Shown one piece after another: positions 7,827 to 18,900 of a DNA stretch of 64,000 nt. Within the stretch, counting starts at the first letter, position 1. Each line of letters opens with the position of its first letter. Made by a program: the position numbers and the translations under genes. Under the pieces are notes generated by a model. The model did not search any database. It was not told the DNA's origin and saw only the letters and a list, made by a program, of their open reading frames with translations. This stretch comes from an uncultured Clostridia bacterium. GTDB lineage: Bacteria > Bacillota > Clostridia > Christensenellales > Borkfalkiaceae. The stretch is taken from positions 206,740-270,739 of the forward strand of contig CAMWME010000001.1 of the NCBI GenBank assembly GCA_947175325.1, written 5' to 3'.

Positions 7827-8819
7827 TTACTTTCCTAACTTAACGCGAGGGTCTACTATTGCGTACATAATATCGGTAAGCAATATGCCTATAATGGTCA
7901 AAACCGAAATAAACATATCGTAACCCATTATAAACGGAATGTCGCCGGTACGTGTCATCTGATATGCCACGCTACCGATACCTTGAATTGCGAAAACTTG
8001 CTCAACTATCATTGAGCCGCCGAAAAGGGTCGGCAAAATACCGGCAAGGGTCGTAACGAGCGGAATAAGCGTGTTTCTGAAAACGTGCTTATAAACGACT
8101 TTGTTTTCCGAAAGTCCCTTTGCCCTTGCGGTACGGATATAATCGGCGTTCAATACTTCCAAGGTGTTAGTTCTGGTATACCTCATCATCGAACCTATGG
8201 AAAGTATCGTAAGTACTATAATGGGCAATACCAAGTGCCAGCAAGTATCAAGGAACCTCATAATTCCCGTATAGTTTGCCGTAGGCGTATTCAACGAACC
8301 GACGGGGAACCAACCCAAATCAACCGCAAATATTTTAATTAAAATACTTGCAAAGAAGAACGACGGGAAGGAAATACCTATCATCGTTAGTACCGTTACG
8401 GTATAATCAAGTTTTCCGTACTGGTTGCACGCACACTTAATACCGAGGGGTATTGCGATTATCAATTCGAGCACGAGGGAAACCAATGCAATTGCAAAGG
8501 AAACCCCCATATTCTCGAAAATAACTTCGCCAACCGGTTTACTGTTGGTAAGGCTAGTACCGAAATCGCCCGCAAAGAAAGCGGTTATCCACATCCACCA
8601 GCCTTTCAAAATGCCCCCGAAAGAGTTATCGCCTAAATTATATCTGTCAAGAATGGCTTGCAACTCCTCCTCGCTACCCGCGTTATCCTTATGGGTGCTC
8701 CAATATTTCGTTTCTATAACGTTCGTGGGCATAAGCCTTATAAGCATATATAGAATTATGGATACCGTCAAAAGGATAAACAGTGCAAGAAGCAACCTTT
8801 TTACTACGTATTTAAACAT
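7827..8819 (-). CDS. oppB: Oligopeptide ABC transporter permease OppB
   Basis: 330 residues, the usual size. The N-terminus (KYVVKRLLLALFILLTVSIILY) is the standard OppB/DppB first helix, and the inner-membrane domain follows with the EAA loop YIRTARAKGLSENKVVYKHV and the C-terminal helix ending DIMYAIVDPRVKLGK. The segment between helices 1 and 2 is somewhat longer than in Escherichia coli OppB. GGAGC lies upstream of the ATG with a longer spacer (about 13 nt). It follows oppA by 27 nt. Confidence 0.95.
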   Translation of the reverse strand: MFKYVVKRLLLALFILLTVSIILYMLIRLMPTNVIETKYWSTHKDNAGSEEELQAILDRYNLGDNSFGGILKGWWMWITAFFAGDFGTSLTNSKPVGEVIFENMGVSFAIALVSLVLELIIAIPLGIKCACNQYGKLDYTVTVLTMIGISFPSFFFASILIKIFAVDLGWFPVGSLNTPTANYTGIMRFLDTCWHLVLPIIVLTILSIGSMMRYTRTNTLEVLNADYIRTARAKGLSENKVVYKHVFRNTLIPLVTTLAGILPTLFGGSMIVEQVFAIQGIGSVAYQMTRTGDIPFIMGYDMFISVLTIIGILLTDIMYAIVDPRVKLGK

Positions 8820-8846
8820 TTTGTATAATTTGCTCCGATAATCTGA

Positions 8847-11486
8847 TTAATTGTAGTTAAGCTCCCAAATCTTGTACAGAAGTCCCGCATTCGCGCTTGC
8901 CTTTTGGTTAAGCGAATTTTGATTTATAACTTTATTGTTATATACGCCTAAATCGTGTCTTTGATAGGTGGGAAGTTCAACAGCAAGCTCCATAACGTCG
9001 TTAAGTGCGTTAATGTAATACTGTGCCCTATACTTTTGGTCCGTATAAGACCTTGCCAAATCAATTTGTCCGCTGAGGTGAGTAAGAATCTCGTTTTCCT
9101 CGGGGAACGTGTCAAGATTACTCATTATGGTTGAATAACCCCAGTTTCTGGTACTTGAAGCGTTACTGTCCTTATGATATATCTGATACATATCGGGGTC
9201 AATACCAGTTGACCAAGCTGCTGCCCAAACTGCAAGCTTACCGGTTGCGAGTGAAACGAGCGCGTTTATGTCGTTCTTAACCGTTATATCGAAGCCTAAC
9301 GGGTTAAGCTGATTGGCTGCTTCCCTAAACATCTGCATTGCAGGGTGGTCAGCTGACTCGCCCGCAATCGTGAAGGTTAAAGAAAGCGTCTTCCCGTTCT
9401 TCTCATACTTGCTGTTGTTGTCCTTCCTAGTCCAGCCCGCAGCTGCAACCAAGTCTTGAATTAGACCCTTTTTACTATCAGTCCACTCTAACGTTACGTT
9501 ACCGATGTCTCCATTCTCATCGCAAACTCCCTTCTTAAACACGTAAGGGCGCGAAAGAGCGTTGCCGTTTTCGTTATCGTAATTTTTAAGGAAGTTCGTC
9601 GACGAAGTAGGTCTGTAAATCGGCTCGGAATATTGTGTAGTATAATAACCGTCTACTATATAGCTTTGAGGATTCATTGCAAGCATAATTGCAATTCTGA
9701 CTTCCCTATCGGGAACGTAAGTGGGGTTAATACCTACGTAACCGAAACCGTTTGCTGCATAGTTACGCGAATTGAGGTGCGAAACGCCGGAAATCTGTTC
9801 AACGTTCGTCTTCGTACATTGAGGCTGACCGTAGTCTATCGTCCCGTTTTTAAGAGACTCTATGATGGTATCGTCAGTGGTATAAACGTAGTTGAGATAC
9901 TTGATTTTTGCGTTTTCAATTCCGCTACCCAAAGTTTCGAAGTATTCGTTACGCTGATAGCGAACCATACTTCCGTCGTAGAATTTGCTTTCGCCCTCTT
10001 TCATTTTGTAGGCGCCCGCACCTACTGGTACGTTTTTAGCGGAGCTGCCTATTACACCGTCCATAAAGTCGGCATTCATAAAGCAAACGCCGAATCTGTT
10101 TTCAGCATTGGGGTCTTGCCAGTTTTCTTGTGCAAACTGAACGTAGTCCTTATTTTCGAACGTGCCCGAATAATAGTGCATGGGCGCAACGGTGAATGCA
10201 AAGTTATAAATTGCCGCGGGGTCAACCTTGTTGATGGTTATTCTGAGAAGGTCGTACTCACCGCCGAGGTCTTTTCCTTTGAAAGAAGTAACTTTGTCCG
10301 TGGTAATACCGGAAATGCTCTTTACCGTCATACCGTCGGAACCGGTTGAATCGTTACTCATTTCGTCCCTCATAAACGCGGTAAGTATATCGGCGCTGAA
10401 CGAGCTTCCGAGGATAGCGCTAACCATACCCGTAGTTTGCCCTTGGTAAATGCCGTTAACTTTTTTAAAATAGTTCTCGAAAACGAAATCAACAGCAGCC
10501 GTCTTCATAGCCGCATCTCTTTCAGTACCGGTAAGGTCTTTATCTTCAGAATCCTTTAAAGCGGGCTCTATAATTCTGTTACGTATATACGTCTGGTCTT
10601 CAGTGCCTTGCATTGCGCCCTCAGCGGGAGCTTCAAGCGTAGTGTAAAATCTGCCTTGTTCGTCCTTCATCCTCTCTTTATTGTTAAGGCTGTTAATTTT
10701 ATACTGATAGTCTGCAATACCTTCGTTCCACATATAAACTTCCCAGTCTTCGGTAAATCTGAATTCCTTATAGGAACTTACGGTACCTACTACGCTGGTC
10801 CAGTCTTTTTCAAGTCCTTCCTTGAAGCGCTTTGCAACGAGTTGAACGTCATCCTTAACTTCGTCCCAAGATTTAGTGGGGTTAGTATTATCGTACGCGA
10901 GAATGTTGCTTATTCTTTGCTGCGCGGCTGCTCTGTATTGGTCTTCAACGTTAATAGAAGAATCGTCGTCGATTTCTTGCTGCGCCCTATACGATTTAAG
11001 CCCTTTAATGTTAGTGGAATAAATGGTTGACGAACCGGAATACACGGGGTCAAGGTAGACGTAAAGATTGAAAAGTACGTCAAGTATGCCCATATCGTAG
11101 CCCATACTGTCCTTTACGCCCTTCTTAATTACGAATTCGTAAGTGGTATGGTCGATAGACGTGCCGGAAGCTTCTTGTCCCGCTGCATCGTAAGACTTAA
11201 CGCTGTAATCAAGCGCCATCGTTGCTTGGTCTTCACCGCATACGATATTGCCGTCCGCATCTGAAGTAAGCATAGAAATCTGCGTCATTCCGATTACGTC
11301 GCCGTCGTTGCCCGAAGTATAGAAGAACGGGTTAAAGTTTTCGTCAAGTGCGCCGGTTGCAATTGCTACGGGGCGGGTTTCCGCGTCGAAGTGTTCAATT
11401 TCATCATCGGGGACACAGCCCGTCATAGCAAACAGCATAGTTGCACAAGTTGCGCCTATTACTACGTTTCTTATGGCTTTTTTCAT
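8847..11486 (-). CDS. oppA: Oligopeptide-binding lipoprotein OppA (enlarged)
   Basis: 879 residues, against 530-620 for most family 5 solute-binding proteins. The signal peptide ends in a lipobox (AMTGC, Cys24), so the protein is tethered outside the membrane. Family traits include NFNPFFYTSG near 50, KMKEGESKFYDGSMVRYQRN, and a C-terminal lobe with YGQPQCTKTNVEQISG and AAWSTGIDPDMYQIYH. The extra length lies mainly between residues 150 and 430. It shares one base with the stop of the gene upstream (TAATG) and has its own ACGGAGGAAT. It hands peptides to OppBC. Confidence 0.9.
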   Translation of the reverse strand: MKKAIRNVVIGATCATMLFAMTGCVPDDEIEHFDAETRPVAIATGALDENFNPFFYTSGNDGDVIGMTQISMLTSDADGNIVCGEDQATMALDYSVKSYDAAGQEASGTSIDHTTYEFVIKKGVKDSMGYDMGILDVLFNLYVYLDPVYSGSSTIYSTNIKGLKSYRAQQEIDDDSSINVEDQYRAAAQQRISNILAYDNTNPTKSWDEVKDDVQLVAKRFKEGLEKDWTSVVGTVSSYKEFRFTEDWEVYMWNEGIADYQYKINSLNNKERMKDEQGRFYTTLEAPAEGAMQGTEDQTYIRNRIIEPALKDSEDKDLTGTERDAAMKTAAVDFVFENYFKKVNGIYQGQTTGMVSAILGSSFSADILTAFMRDEMSNDSTGSDGMTVKSISGITTDKVTSFKGKDLGGEYDLLRITINKVDPAAIYNFAFTVAPMHYYSGTFENKDYVQFAQENWQDPNAENRFGVCFMNADFMDGVIGSSAKNVPVGAGAYKMKEGESKFYDGSMVRYQRNEYFETLGSGIENAKIKYLNYVYTTDDTIIESLKNGTIDYGQPQCTKTNVEQISGVSHLNSRNYAANGFGYVGINPTYVPDREVRIAIMLAMNPQSYIVDGYYTTQYSEPIYRPTSSTNFLKNYDNENGNALSRPYVFKKGVCDENGDIGNVTLEWTDSKKGLIQDLVAAAGWTRKDNNSKYEKNGKTLSLTFTIAGESADHPAMQMFREAANQLNPLGFDITVKNDINALVSLATGKLAVWAAAWSTGIDPDMYQIYHKDSNASSTRNWGYSTIMSNLDTFPEENEILTHLSGQIDLARSYTDQKYRAQYYINALNDVMELAVELPTYQRHDLGVYNNKVINQNSLNQKASANAGLLYKIWELNYN

Positions 11487-12934
11487 TATAATTCCTCCGT
11501 TTGGATATTCTTATTTTCTACTGAGTAAGTGTAAATTCTGTCGTTACCACTTCCGTCTTGAACGACGTTGCCGTCTTTATCCTTAATAGTACACGTTGCA
11601 GAAAGTACTTTTATTTTATCGTAAGTTTTATCGTCTTTGTCGCCGAACAGCCAGTTGTCTTCCGTCGTAGCGGTTACGCTACTGTTGTCTGACAGCGTTA
11701 TATTTAAAGTGCCGCTTATACTTACGTTATCAAACTTTGCCTTTTCGTCTATCGCGTTTGCAATAAAGCTGATATTTGCGTCGTTGGGCGTAGTAACTAC
11801 TGTTCCGGACTCGGGATCAAATCGCGTAGTTCCGCTTGCTACAGTGAACTCTACGTTAAAGTTTTCAAACGACACGTTTTTAATAACGGCAGTTTCACCT
11901 ATATTTCCAAATATCGCACCACCGCCCGCACTACGTTCAATTGTAGATTTCACAACGAAGTTGCTTAATTTGTGTCCTTCCGTGCCGCCCCAAATCGTTC
12001 CGGTTAAGCCGGTCCGCATATGAGAAATTTCTCTACCGTTGCCGTCAATATCTTGCTTTATATAGTAATTTTTGGAACCGCCGTTAAACATTCTTGCCAC
12101 GTTTGCGGGGGTACTTACTATATCCCAATTACCTTTAAGCATCTTAACGTAAAGCTCTACGTCGTCGTATTTGCCTTCCGCATTCGTCGTCGTGGGATAT
12201 TTAACGGGCCAATCGGTGAAAGGAACGTAAGTTTCGCCGACTTTCTGATAGAAACCTTCTACGGTGTAACCTTCAAACCTATCTTGTAAAGCAGCAGTGT
12301 TATCGTCAAGTCCGCCCGTTTTAGGAATGTTTCGGCTTCCGTAAGCAATTTCCGCTCCGTCTTCAACGGTTACGGTCGTATCGCCGTCGGTATAACTTAT
12401 CGAATTAAACGTACCGTCGCCCTCGTCAATGCATATAAGCTTCTGCACTAATCTTACGTCCTTAAAGAAATCGCCGCACACGTAAACGTGTTCGCCCTCT
12501 TCAAGGGGTTTGCTGAAATCGTACGGTTTGTCGGTCATAACGATTTTCTTTGTGCCGTCATATTTGTCGCCGTCCGAATAACTTCCGCCGTCGGTGTAAC
12601 GCGGGTTCCCCGCGCCGTCTTTTTCAACTTCATACCAGCCCGTGAAGTTAAAGCCTACGTTAATCTTTAAATCAGAACTTCCGCTGATAAGCGCGTGCGA
12701 GCCGAGATTCATTGGCTTTTGACCGGCTTCAAAATACAAGTCTTTAACGAAAGAATTGTCGTTGAACGTACCGTCGTTGCTGTTCAAAAAGTACGTAACT
12801 TGCGCCGTCAGTCCGTATTTTTCTTTAAGTTCGTCTACGGTATACTTAACTTTGCAGCCCGCAAAGGCGCAAACGCATACCGTAGCGACTACGAATAAAA
12901 CTGATATTAACAAGATTTTTAACTTTCTCGTCAT
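11486..12934 (-). CDS. Surface lipoprotein with InlB-type and GLUG-like segments
   Basis: 482 residues. The signal peptide ends AFAGC (Cys27), giving a lipid anchor. Residues 35-110 resemble the Listeria-Bacteroides (InlB B-type) repeat, with VGFNFTGWYEVEKDG; a second weaker copy has FEGYTVEGFYQKVGETYVPF near 215. Residues 275-420 look like GLUG/beta-helix repeats (GGAIFGNIGETAVIKNVSFE). No enzyme motif is visible. The start overlaps the subtilase stop by 4 nt (ATGA), and the stop overlaps the oppA start by one base, so the three genes are tightly coupled. A role as a surface scaffold or substrate-binding partner of the protease is inference. Confidence 0.75.
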   Translation of the reverse strand: MTRKLKILLISVLFVVATVCVCAFAGCKVKYTVDELKEKYGLTAQVTYFLNSNDGTFNDNSFVKDLYFEAGQKPMNLGSHALISGSSDLKINVGFNFTGWYEVEKDGAGNPRYTDGGSYSDGDKYDGTKKIVMTDKPYDFSKPLEEGEHVYVCGDFFKDVRLVQKLICIDEGDGTFNSISYTDGDTTVTVEDGAEIAYGSRNIPKTGGLDDNTAALQDRFEGYTVEGFYQKVGETYVPFTDWPVKYPTTTNAEGKYDDVELYVKMLKGNWDIVSTPANVARMFNGGSKNYYIKQDIDGNGREISHMRTGLTGTIWGGTEGHKLSNFVVKSTIERSAGGGAIFGNIGETAVIKNVSFENFNVEFTVASGTTRFDPESGTVVTTPNDANISFIANAIDEKAKFDNVSISGTLNITLSDNSSVTATTEDNWLFGDKDDKTYDKIKVLSATCTIKDKDGNVVQDGSGNDRIYTYSVENKNIQTEEL

Positions 12935-15900
12935 CTGTTACCTCTGTTTTTTCTGCGACTTAAAGTATAAACCACAAACATTAAACCGATTGCAGTAAGC
13001 GTCAACGTCATAGGTCCGCCTATTGAAGAAATACTTCCGCAACCGCCGCCGCAACCGCCGTTTTCACCGTCTTGGCCGCCGCCTTCCGTTACGCTGATAC
13101 TAACGTAAACGGGAATAGGGCTGTCGGCATAAGTCAGTTTTACAACGTTGTTCATTGCCGTCAAGGGGTCGTGTAAATCGTAAGTTACCTTACTCATGTC
13201 GGCGTATTCGGTGGAATAATCGTCGTATTCTATAACGACTTGAAGCCCCGTAATGTCGAACCTTTCACCCACTTTGTACTCCGACTTGAAGTTGCCGGTG
13301 TAGCTGAGATTTGAAATCGTAACGGGAATATTATAATTTTTCTTAATCTGGCGCAAAGCCGTTTCAACTTCGTTGAACTTCGTTATAAGCGCGCTGTCAA
13401 CAAGTGAAAGCTGATATGCGTCGTTAGAGAAAACGTTGTAATATCCGTGCGCCGTCTTTACTTTTTCAGAGAACTGTTCAACTTCCTTCTTAGACTTGTT
13501 GGATTCGTTCCAGCCCGAAATTTCACTTGCGTAATTGAAACCTTTTACAAGTTCAATGAATGAATTGGTTGCCTCGCTCATCGTAACGCCCGTAAGCACG
13601 GTCTTGCTGAAATAATTCGCAAATACGTAATTATCGTAACCGGTGCCGTTATCGGGGTGGTAAATCGTAAGCGGAACGGCGCTGCCCTCTACTATATTTG
13701 CATAGAAGATAAAGTCGCCTTCGAAGTTCGCGTAATAGTAACCCTTGTTAGCCGTTGCGCCGTCCATTATTGCGTCAACTGCCGCCGAATAATCGGTTTC
13801 AAGCAAGGGCGCGGTTGCACCCATAAACTCGTACTTGGTTATGCCGCTGTTGTAGAACGCCGCCACACCCACTACTTTAAGTCCGTAAGGAAGAACTACT
13901 TTGTCAATTCCGCCCTTATATCCGTGGAATGCAGAGCCGGCAACTTTTACGGTGTTTTCCGGTAAGGTGTAAACCTTTTCGCCGTCCGTTGCCGCAACGG
14001 TTTTTGCCGAAGGGAACGCAACGAGGGTGATTTTACCCGTATCAACGAGCTGACCTTCTACAACGTTCTTAACTTTTTCAAACAGAACGCCGTCCGTTAC
14101 GAAGAAAGTATCGTTGCCGCCGGTAAAGCTCGTAAGTTTAGGTGAAGCCGCAAACGCGCCGTAGCCTATCTTAGCAAGGCTTGCGGGTATTTCTACGGTG
14201 GTTTCTCCGGTGCCCGCAAAAGCATATTCACCGACAGTTTCTGCCGAAGTAATTACGAGCGAAGTTAGCGAACCGCAGTCCGTAAATGCGTAATCACCTA
14301 TTTCTTTAAGTCCGTTAAGTCCTACTACCGTGCTGAGCGCGCCGCAATTCATAAACGCAGCTGTGCCTACTTTGGTTGCGCCGCCGAGGTTTATTTCTTC
14401 AAGCGAACCGCAGTTAAGGAACGCGTACTCGCCTATCATAGGAACGAATTTAGTTCCGTTCTCCTCGTCGCCGGTTACGGCAAACGCGGTGCCAAGCGTT
14501 ACGGAAGTAAGGTTTGACCTCTCGCCCGTGCTGTTCGCCGCAAAAGTGTAATTGCCGGTAGTGTTCGAACCGTTGCCGAAAATAACCGTTTCAAGGTTAG
14601 GCGTATTCCAGAAAGTGTATTCGCCCAACGCCTCTACGCTGTTCGTGCTTACGAGTGAAGGCAAAGTTACCTCTCTCAACGAGGTACAGCCCATAAACGT
14701 TCTGTCGCCGATAACTGCGATATTTGCGTGAAGCACTATTTCGGTAAGCGAAGTGCAATCGCGGAACACGAAGCTGCCGAGCGTCGCCTTTGTTGCGGGG
14801 TTGAAAGTAAACGCATTCAACTGACTGCCCGTCTCGGGGTCGCCCGCAAAGGCGTAATCACCGACGTAAGTTACGGTTTCGGGTAAAGCTATCGAAGTAA
14901 GTTCGGTGTTGTAGAACGCGTATGCGGGAATTTCCTTCAAGTTCGCGTTAATAGTTACCGAGCTGAGCTTGCTGTTTGCAAACGCGCCTTCACCTATTAC
15001 TTTTACGCTCGCGGGTATCGTTATGCTTTCGATTTCGGTATCCGCAAACGCATACTCACCTATTTCGGTTACGTTTGCGTGAAGCGTTACGCTCGTAACG
15101 TCGCTGTTAGCAAATGCATACGCGCCTATCTTAGTTACTTCGTTAGGTACCGTATAGCTACCCGCACCGAAATAATGCAACAGCGTATCGCCGCTTATTA
15201 CAGCATTATTACTTACAGTATAACCGCTTTGACCGCTAAATGTCAAGCCGGTACCGCTGAAAGCTCCCTCGCCTATGGTTTCAAGCCCGTTTGGAAGCTT
15301 AAAGCCGCTATCTATAAGCGCCGTCTTTTCAAACGAGTGCGAGCCTATGCTCTTTACGGTGCAGTTTTCAAAAGTTACGGAAGCAAGGTAGGTACAATCC
15401 TTGAACGCACTGTTTGCAATATTGACGTCAGTGCCGCCAACAAACTTCACTTCTTTCAAGCCCTTCTTCAAGTCCAAGTCCGCGCAGTTTGCAAACGCGC
15501 CCACGCCTACCGTGCTTGTTTTGATTTCAATACTTTCAAGACTGTTACAAGCGGGGTAATCTTTGTACAAATCTTTCCATTCGGCATCTGTATAACTGTA
15601 TTCTTGATATTCGTAATGGAGTTTCGTGAACATCCCCACGCCTATCGCCGTATATTTGTCAGTTATAACTTCACTGAGCTGTTCACAACCGCTGAAAACG
15701 TTCATTCCGGCAGTATGAAGTCCCGAAATATCTATTGAAGTTAACGCCTTGCATCCAAGGAAAGCTCCGTCGTAAGCCGTACCTATTGCCGTTGATTTAG
15801 CTACTTTTTTAAGGTTTACACAGTCCTTGAACGCTTCCCTTGCAACGGTTATAACCTTTACGTCACTGAGGTCTAAAAGTTCAAGCGAAGTACAGCCCTC

Positions 15901-18900
15901 AAACGCTTTTCTGTCAATAAGCGTCAAATCAGCGTCTGCAATATGATTTACGTCGTTATCGTAATCTTCGGAATCGTAGTCAATAAAGTAGACCGCTTTA
16001 AGGTTAGTACAGCCGTAGAACGCTTTCTTACCTATCGAGGTAACCGTTTTAGGAATAATTACCGCGTCGATTACTTTATTGTTTTTGAACGCTTCCTCCC
16101 CGATAGACATAATGTTTTTGCCTTCGGGAATTACTACCACGTGTTCACCGATAACTTTACCGGTTGCCTCGTCCGTTACCGGCACACCGTCGCCGTGATA
16201 GTACGTTAATGCCATATTATCTATTGTGAACGGGTCGGCTACGTTAAAGGTGAAGTTTACGGTATATCTTATACCGCCCGCCATAACCGTTGCGGTAACA
16301 ACCGAAGAACCCCTTTCTTTGGTATGAACTTTTCCGGTTTCTCCGTCTATTTCTACCGCCGTGCCGGTGCATTTCCAAGTTACGTCAACGTCCTTCATGG
16401 GATAATACCAAGGGTCTGGCATAACTTCAAGCTGAATATCTTCGCCGGCGTTTACGGTTATAGAGCCGGAATGCTTCGCCTTAACGAGCGATTCGTGATT
16501 AGATTTTATTATATTGAAACTGAATTCGGGGTTGTTTACCGTATCAACCTTGTCGGTTACCGTAACGTAAATCTTTTCGTTAAAGCCCCTACCGTTGCTT
16601 ATCGTAACGCCTCTGCCTATACCGCGCGTTGACGACAAGCCGACGATTTCGCCGTTTTTAACCGCCATAAATTGGTTTTGGGTTATGTTGCTGCCGGCGC
16701 CGTCAAGCGAAACTATAAAGTTTGAAATATCTGCGTTGCCTTCATAATCGAGAACTAATTTATGGGCCTCGTTTATGTTTAAGGTGATATTTCTTTCACT
16801 GTCGGGAACTTTAAACTCATCGGGAAGAACGTTTTTGTTTACTGCGGTCGTCGCGTCAAGCATAAGCGAGTTATTTACCGCACTGAGTTGATAAGTCGCG
16901 TGGTTCAAAGCGTAGTCGTCAAGCTGAACCACAAGGCGGTCCTTATACTCATCCCAGAAATCCGTAACCTCTATCGAAACGGTAGTTACGCCGTTTCTGT
17001 TGGGATTAGCTACGGGGGTAACGTATTCGGTAGCAAGCTTAAGCTGCACTTCACCGTCCTCGGCTACGTCCCTGTAACAAAGCATTATGGACTGTGCATA
17101 ATGGTTATCGAAAACGTCCAAATCGAGGTAAATTCTCTGCTTATCCTTATTGCCTTGTTTATAGTTGTAATATCTGAGGCGTGCGTCTTGCAAGACGGGC
17201 GCTTCGTAGTCGACGTAGAAGTCGAACGAATAAGTGTTTTCTTCCGAAGGCTGAGATTTCTCATCGAAAAGGAACTCAAAGTCAAATCTGTACTTACCGT
17301 TTGCAAGAAGCCCTAAATCGTCGGGTGAAAGTTTAAGCTCCAAGTACGCGGGGCGGGCACTACCGCCGTTAGCATACGCCTTGCTTATTCTGTTCTTCTG
17401 TCCTTCGTATACGAGTTCGCCGGTTGCTTCGTCGTAAAGGTAATACTTCACGTGGCGGGCGTTTCTTAAAAGTCCCGCATAGACGCACCTTATGTTGTAA
17501 GTCGTAAGGTAGTTGCCTATTCCTTCTTCGTTGCTGTACTCGTTAAATCTCGAAATAGCGTTGTACTCCATATTGGCGTACATTTCTTGCTTGCTGGGGT
17601 CGGGGTCTTGCGTATATACGAAAGAGCCGAGAGGAATTACGTAGTCCTCGTTCCAATACGAAGCGTAAGGTTGGGTTGCCCAAACCGTTGCCGAAGGCTT
17701 TTCTTCTTCGTTCTTTGAAGAATCTTGTTGAAGCTTAGCAAGCTCGTAAGCGTCCATATCCAGCATGGGCGCCTTTTCCCAATCGCCGTAGAAGCCGAGG
17801 AACGGAAGCGTCAAGTCGCACTGCGTTTCGTTTTCGCCGTTTTGCGCTATAAGCTTAACGAAGCCTTCAACGTACATTCCGTTTTTGAAGCTTTTGTCTA
17901 TATATTCCTTTTCCTTGTCGGAAAGTTTTAAAGTAACGTTTACGTTTGCGTCTTTGTTCGTCGATATCGTTATTAAGCCGTCATTAAACGAAACGCCGTC
18001 GCCTTCAACCACAAATTGAGGCGCGATATCCGTAAGCATATGAGCCTTTTCAGCTACCGTAATACCGTCGGTAGCCAATTCTTCGGTCATAAACAACACT
18101 TCGGGCTTGAATTTTAAATCCTTCGAATTGAAGTTTTTAACGTGGAAATTAAAGGTGTATACGCCGTCCTTTTTCTCGTCTTCACCCAATTCGACTTTGG
18201 GTCTGCCGTCCTTCTCTTTGTAGTAATACGAGTCGCCTTCTTGGGTGTAAACGTAAGCGCCCGTGCTAACTATATTATTAAGATTAGCAAGTCCGGCACC
18301 TTGTTTACGGGGTGAATACGCAAGCTTTTGCTCGTCAAAAGCCGTGGTTGCCGTACTCATAATAAGCTGATTAGTAAGCTGAGTAATTTGGCTGGCTGAA
18401 TAATTTTTCGCAATGGGAAGCTGCTTAACGTAATTTCTTACGAGCGCCGTAACGCCCGCCATGTTAGGCGCCGCCATCGAAGTGCCGCTCTGCTCTGCAT
18501 AGCCGCCGGGTACGGTGGAAGTAATTTCTCCGCCGTGCGCGGTAATTTCGGGCTTAATCTTCAAATCGGGCGTGGGACCCCACGAAGAAAAGGCACTCAT
18601 AAACGGTCCGGCCGAAAGCTTTCTGCTTATGGTAATCGTACCGACACCGCTTCTGTCTGCGTTATCTTTGAGAATTTTGCCGGCATCCCTCGTTATGGAA
18701 ACTGCGGGAATGAACTTATCGTCAGCCACGTCGCCAAGAGACATTCTTATGACGCCCGATACGTTGTTGTAAACGATTAAACCAACCGCACCGTTCTGCT
18801 GTGCAAGCTCCACCTTCTGCTGGAAGGTGTTTCCGCCACGCTGAACGACCGCTATTCTTCCTTCTACGTAGCGCGACATACCTATATAGTCTGCCGCTTG

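Noticed and set aside
9633..10349. 238-codon plus-strand frame opposite oppA
   Set aside because: Shadow of oppA; low-complexity composition and no start signal.
13000..13100. LPxTG sortase signal on the subtilase
   Set aside because: No LPxTG or NPxTG motif is present; the tail has a Gly/Cys motif instead.
15079..15738. 219-codon plus-strand frame opposite the leucine-rich repeats
   Set aside because: Repeat-driven antisense frame with no ribosome binding site.
14000..16000. Possible CRISPR or tandem DNA repeat
   Set aside because: Periodicity is near 69 nt, tracks codons and encodes LRR_5 units; no spacer-like unique segments between identical repeats.
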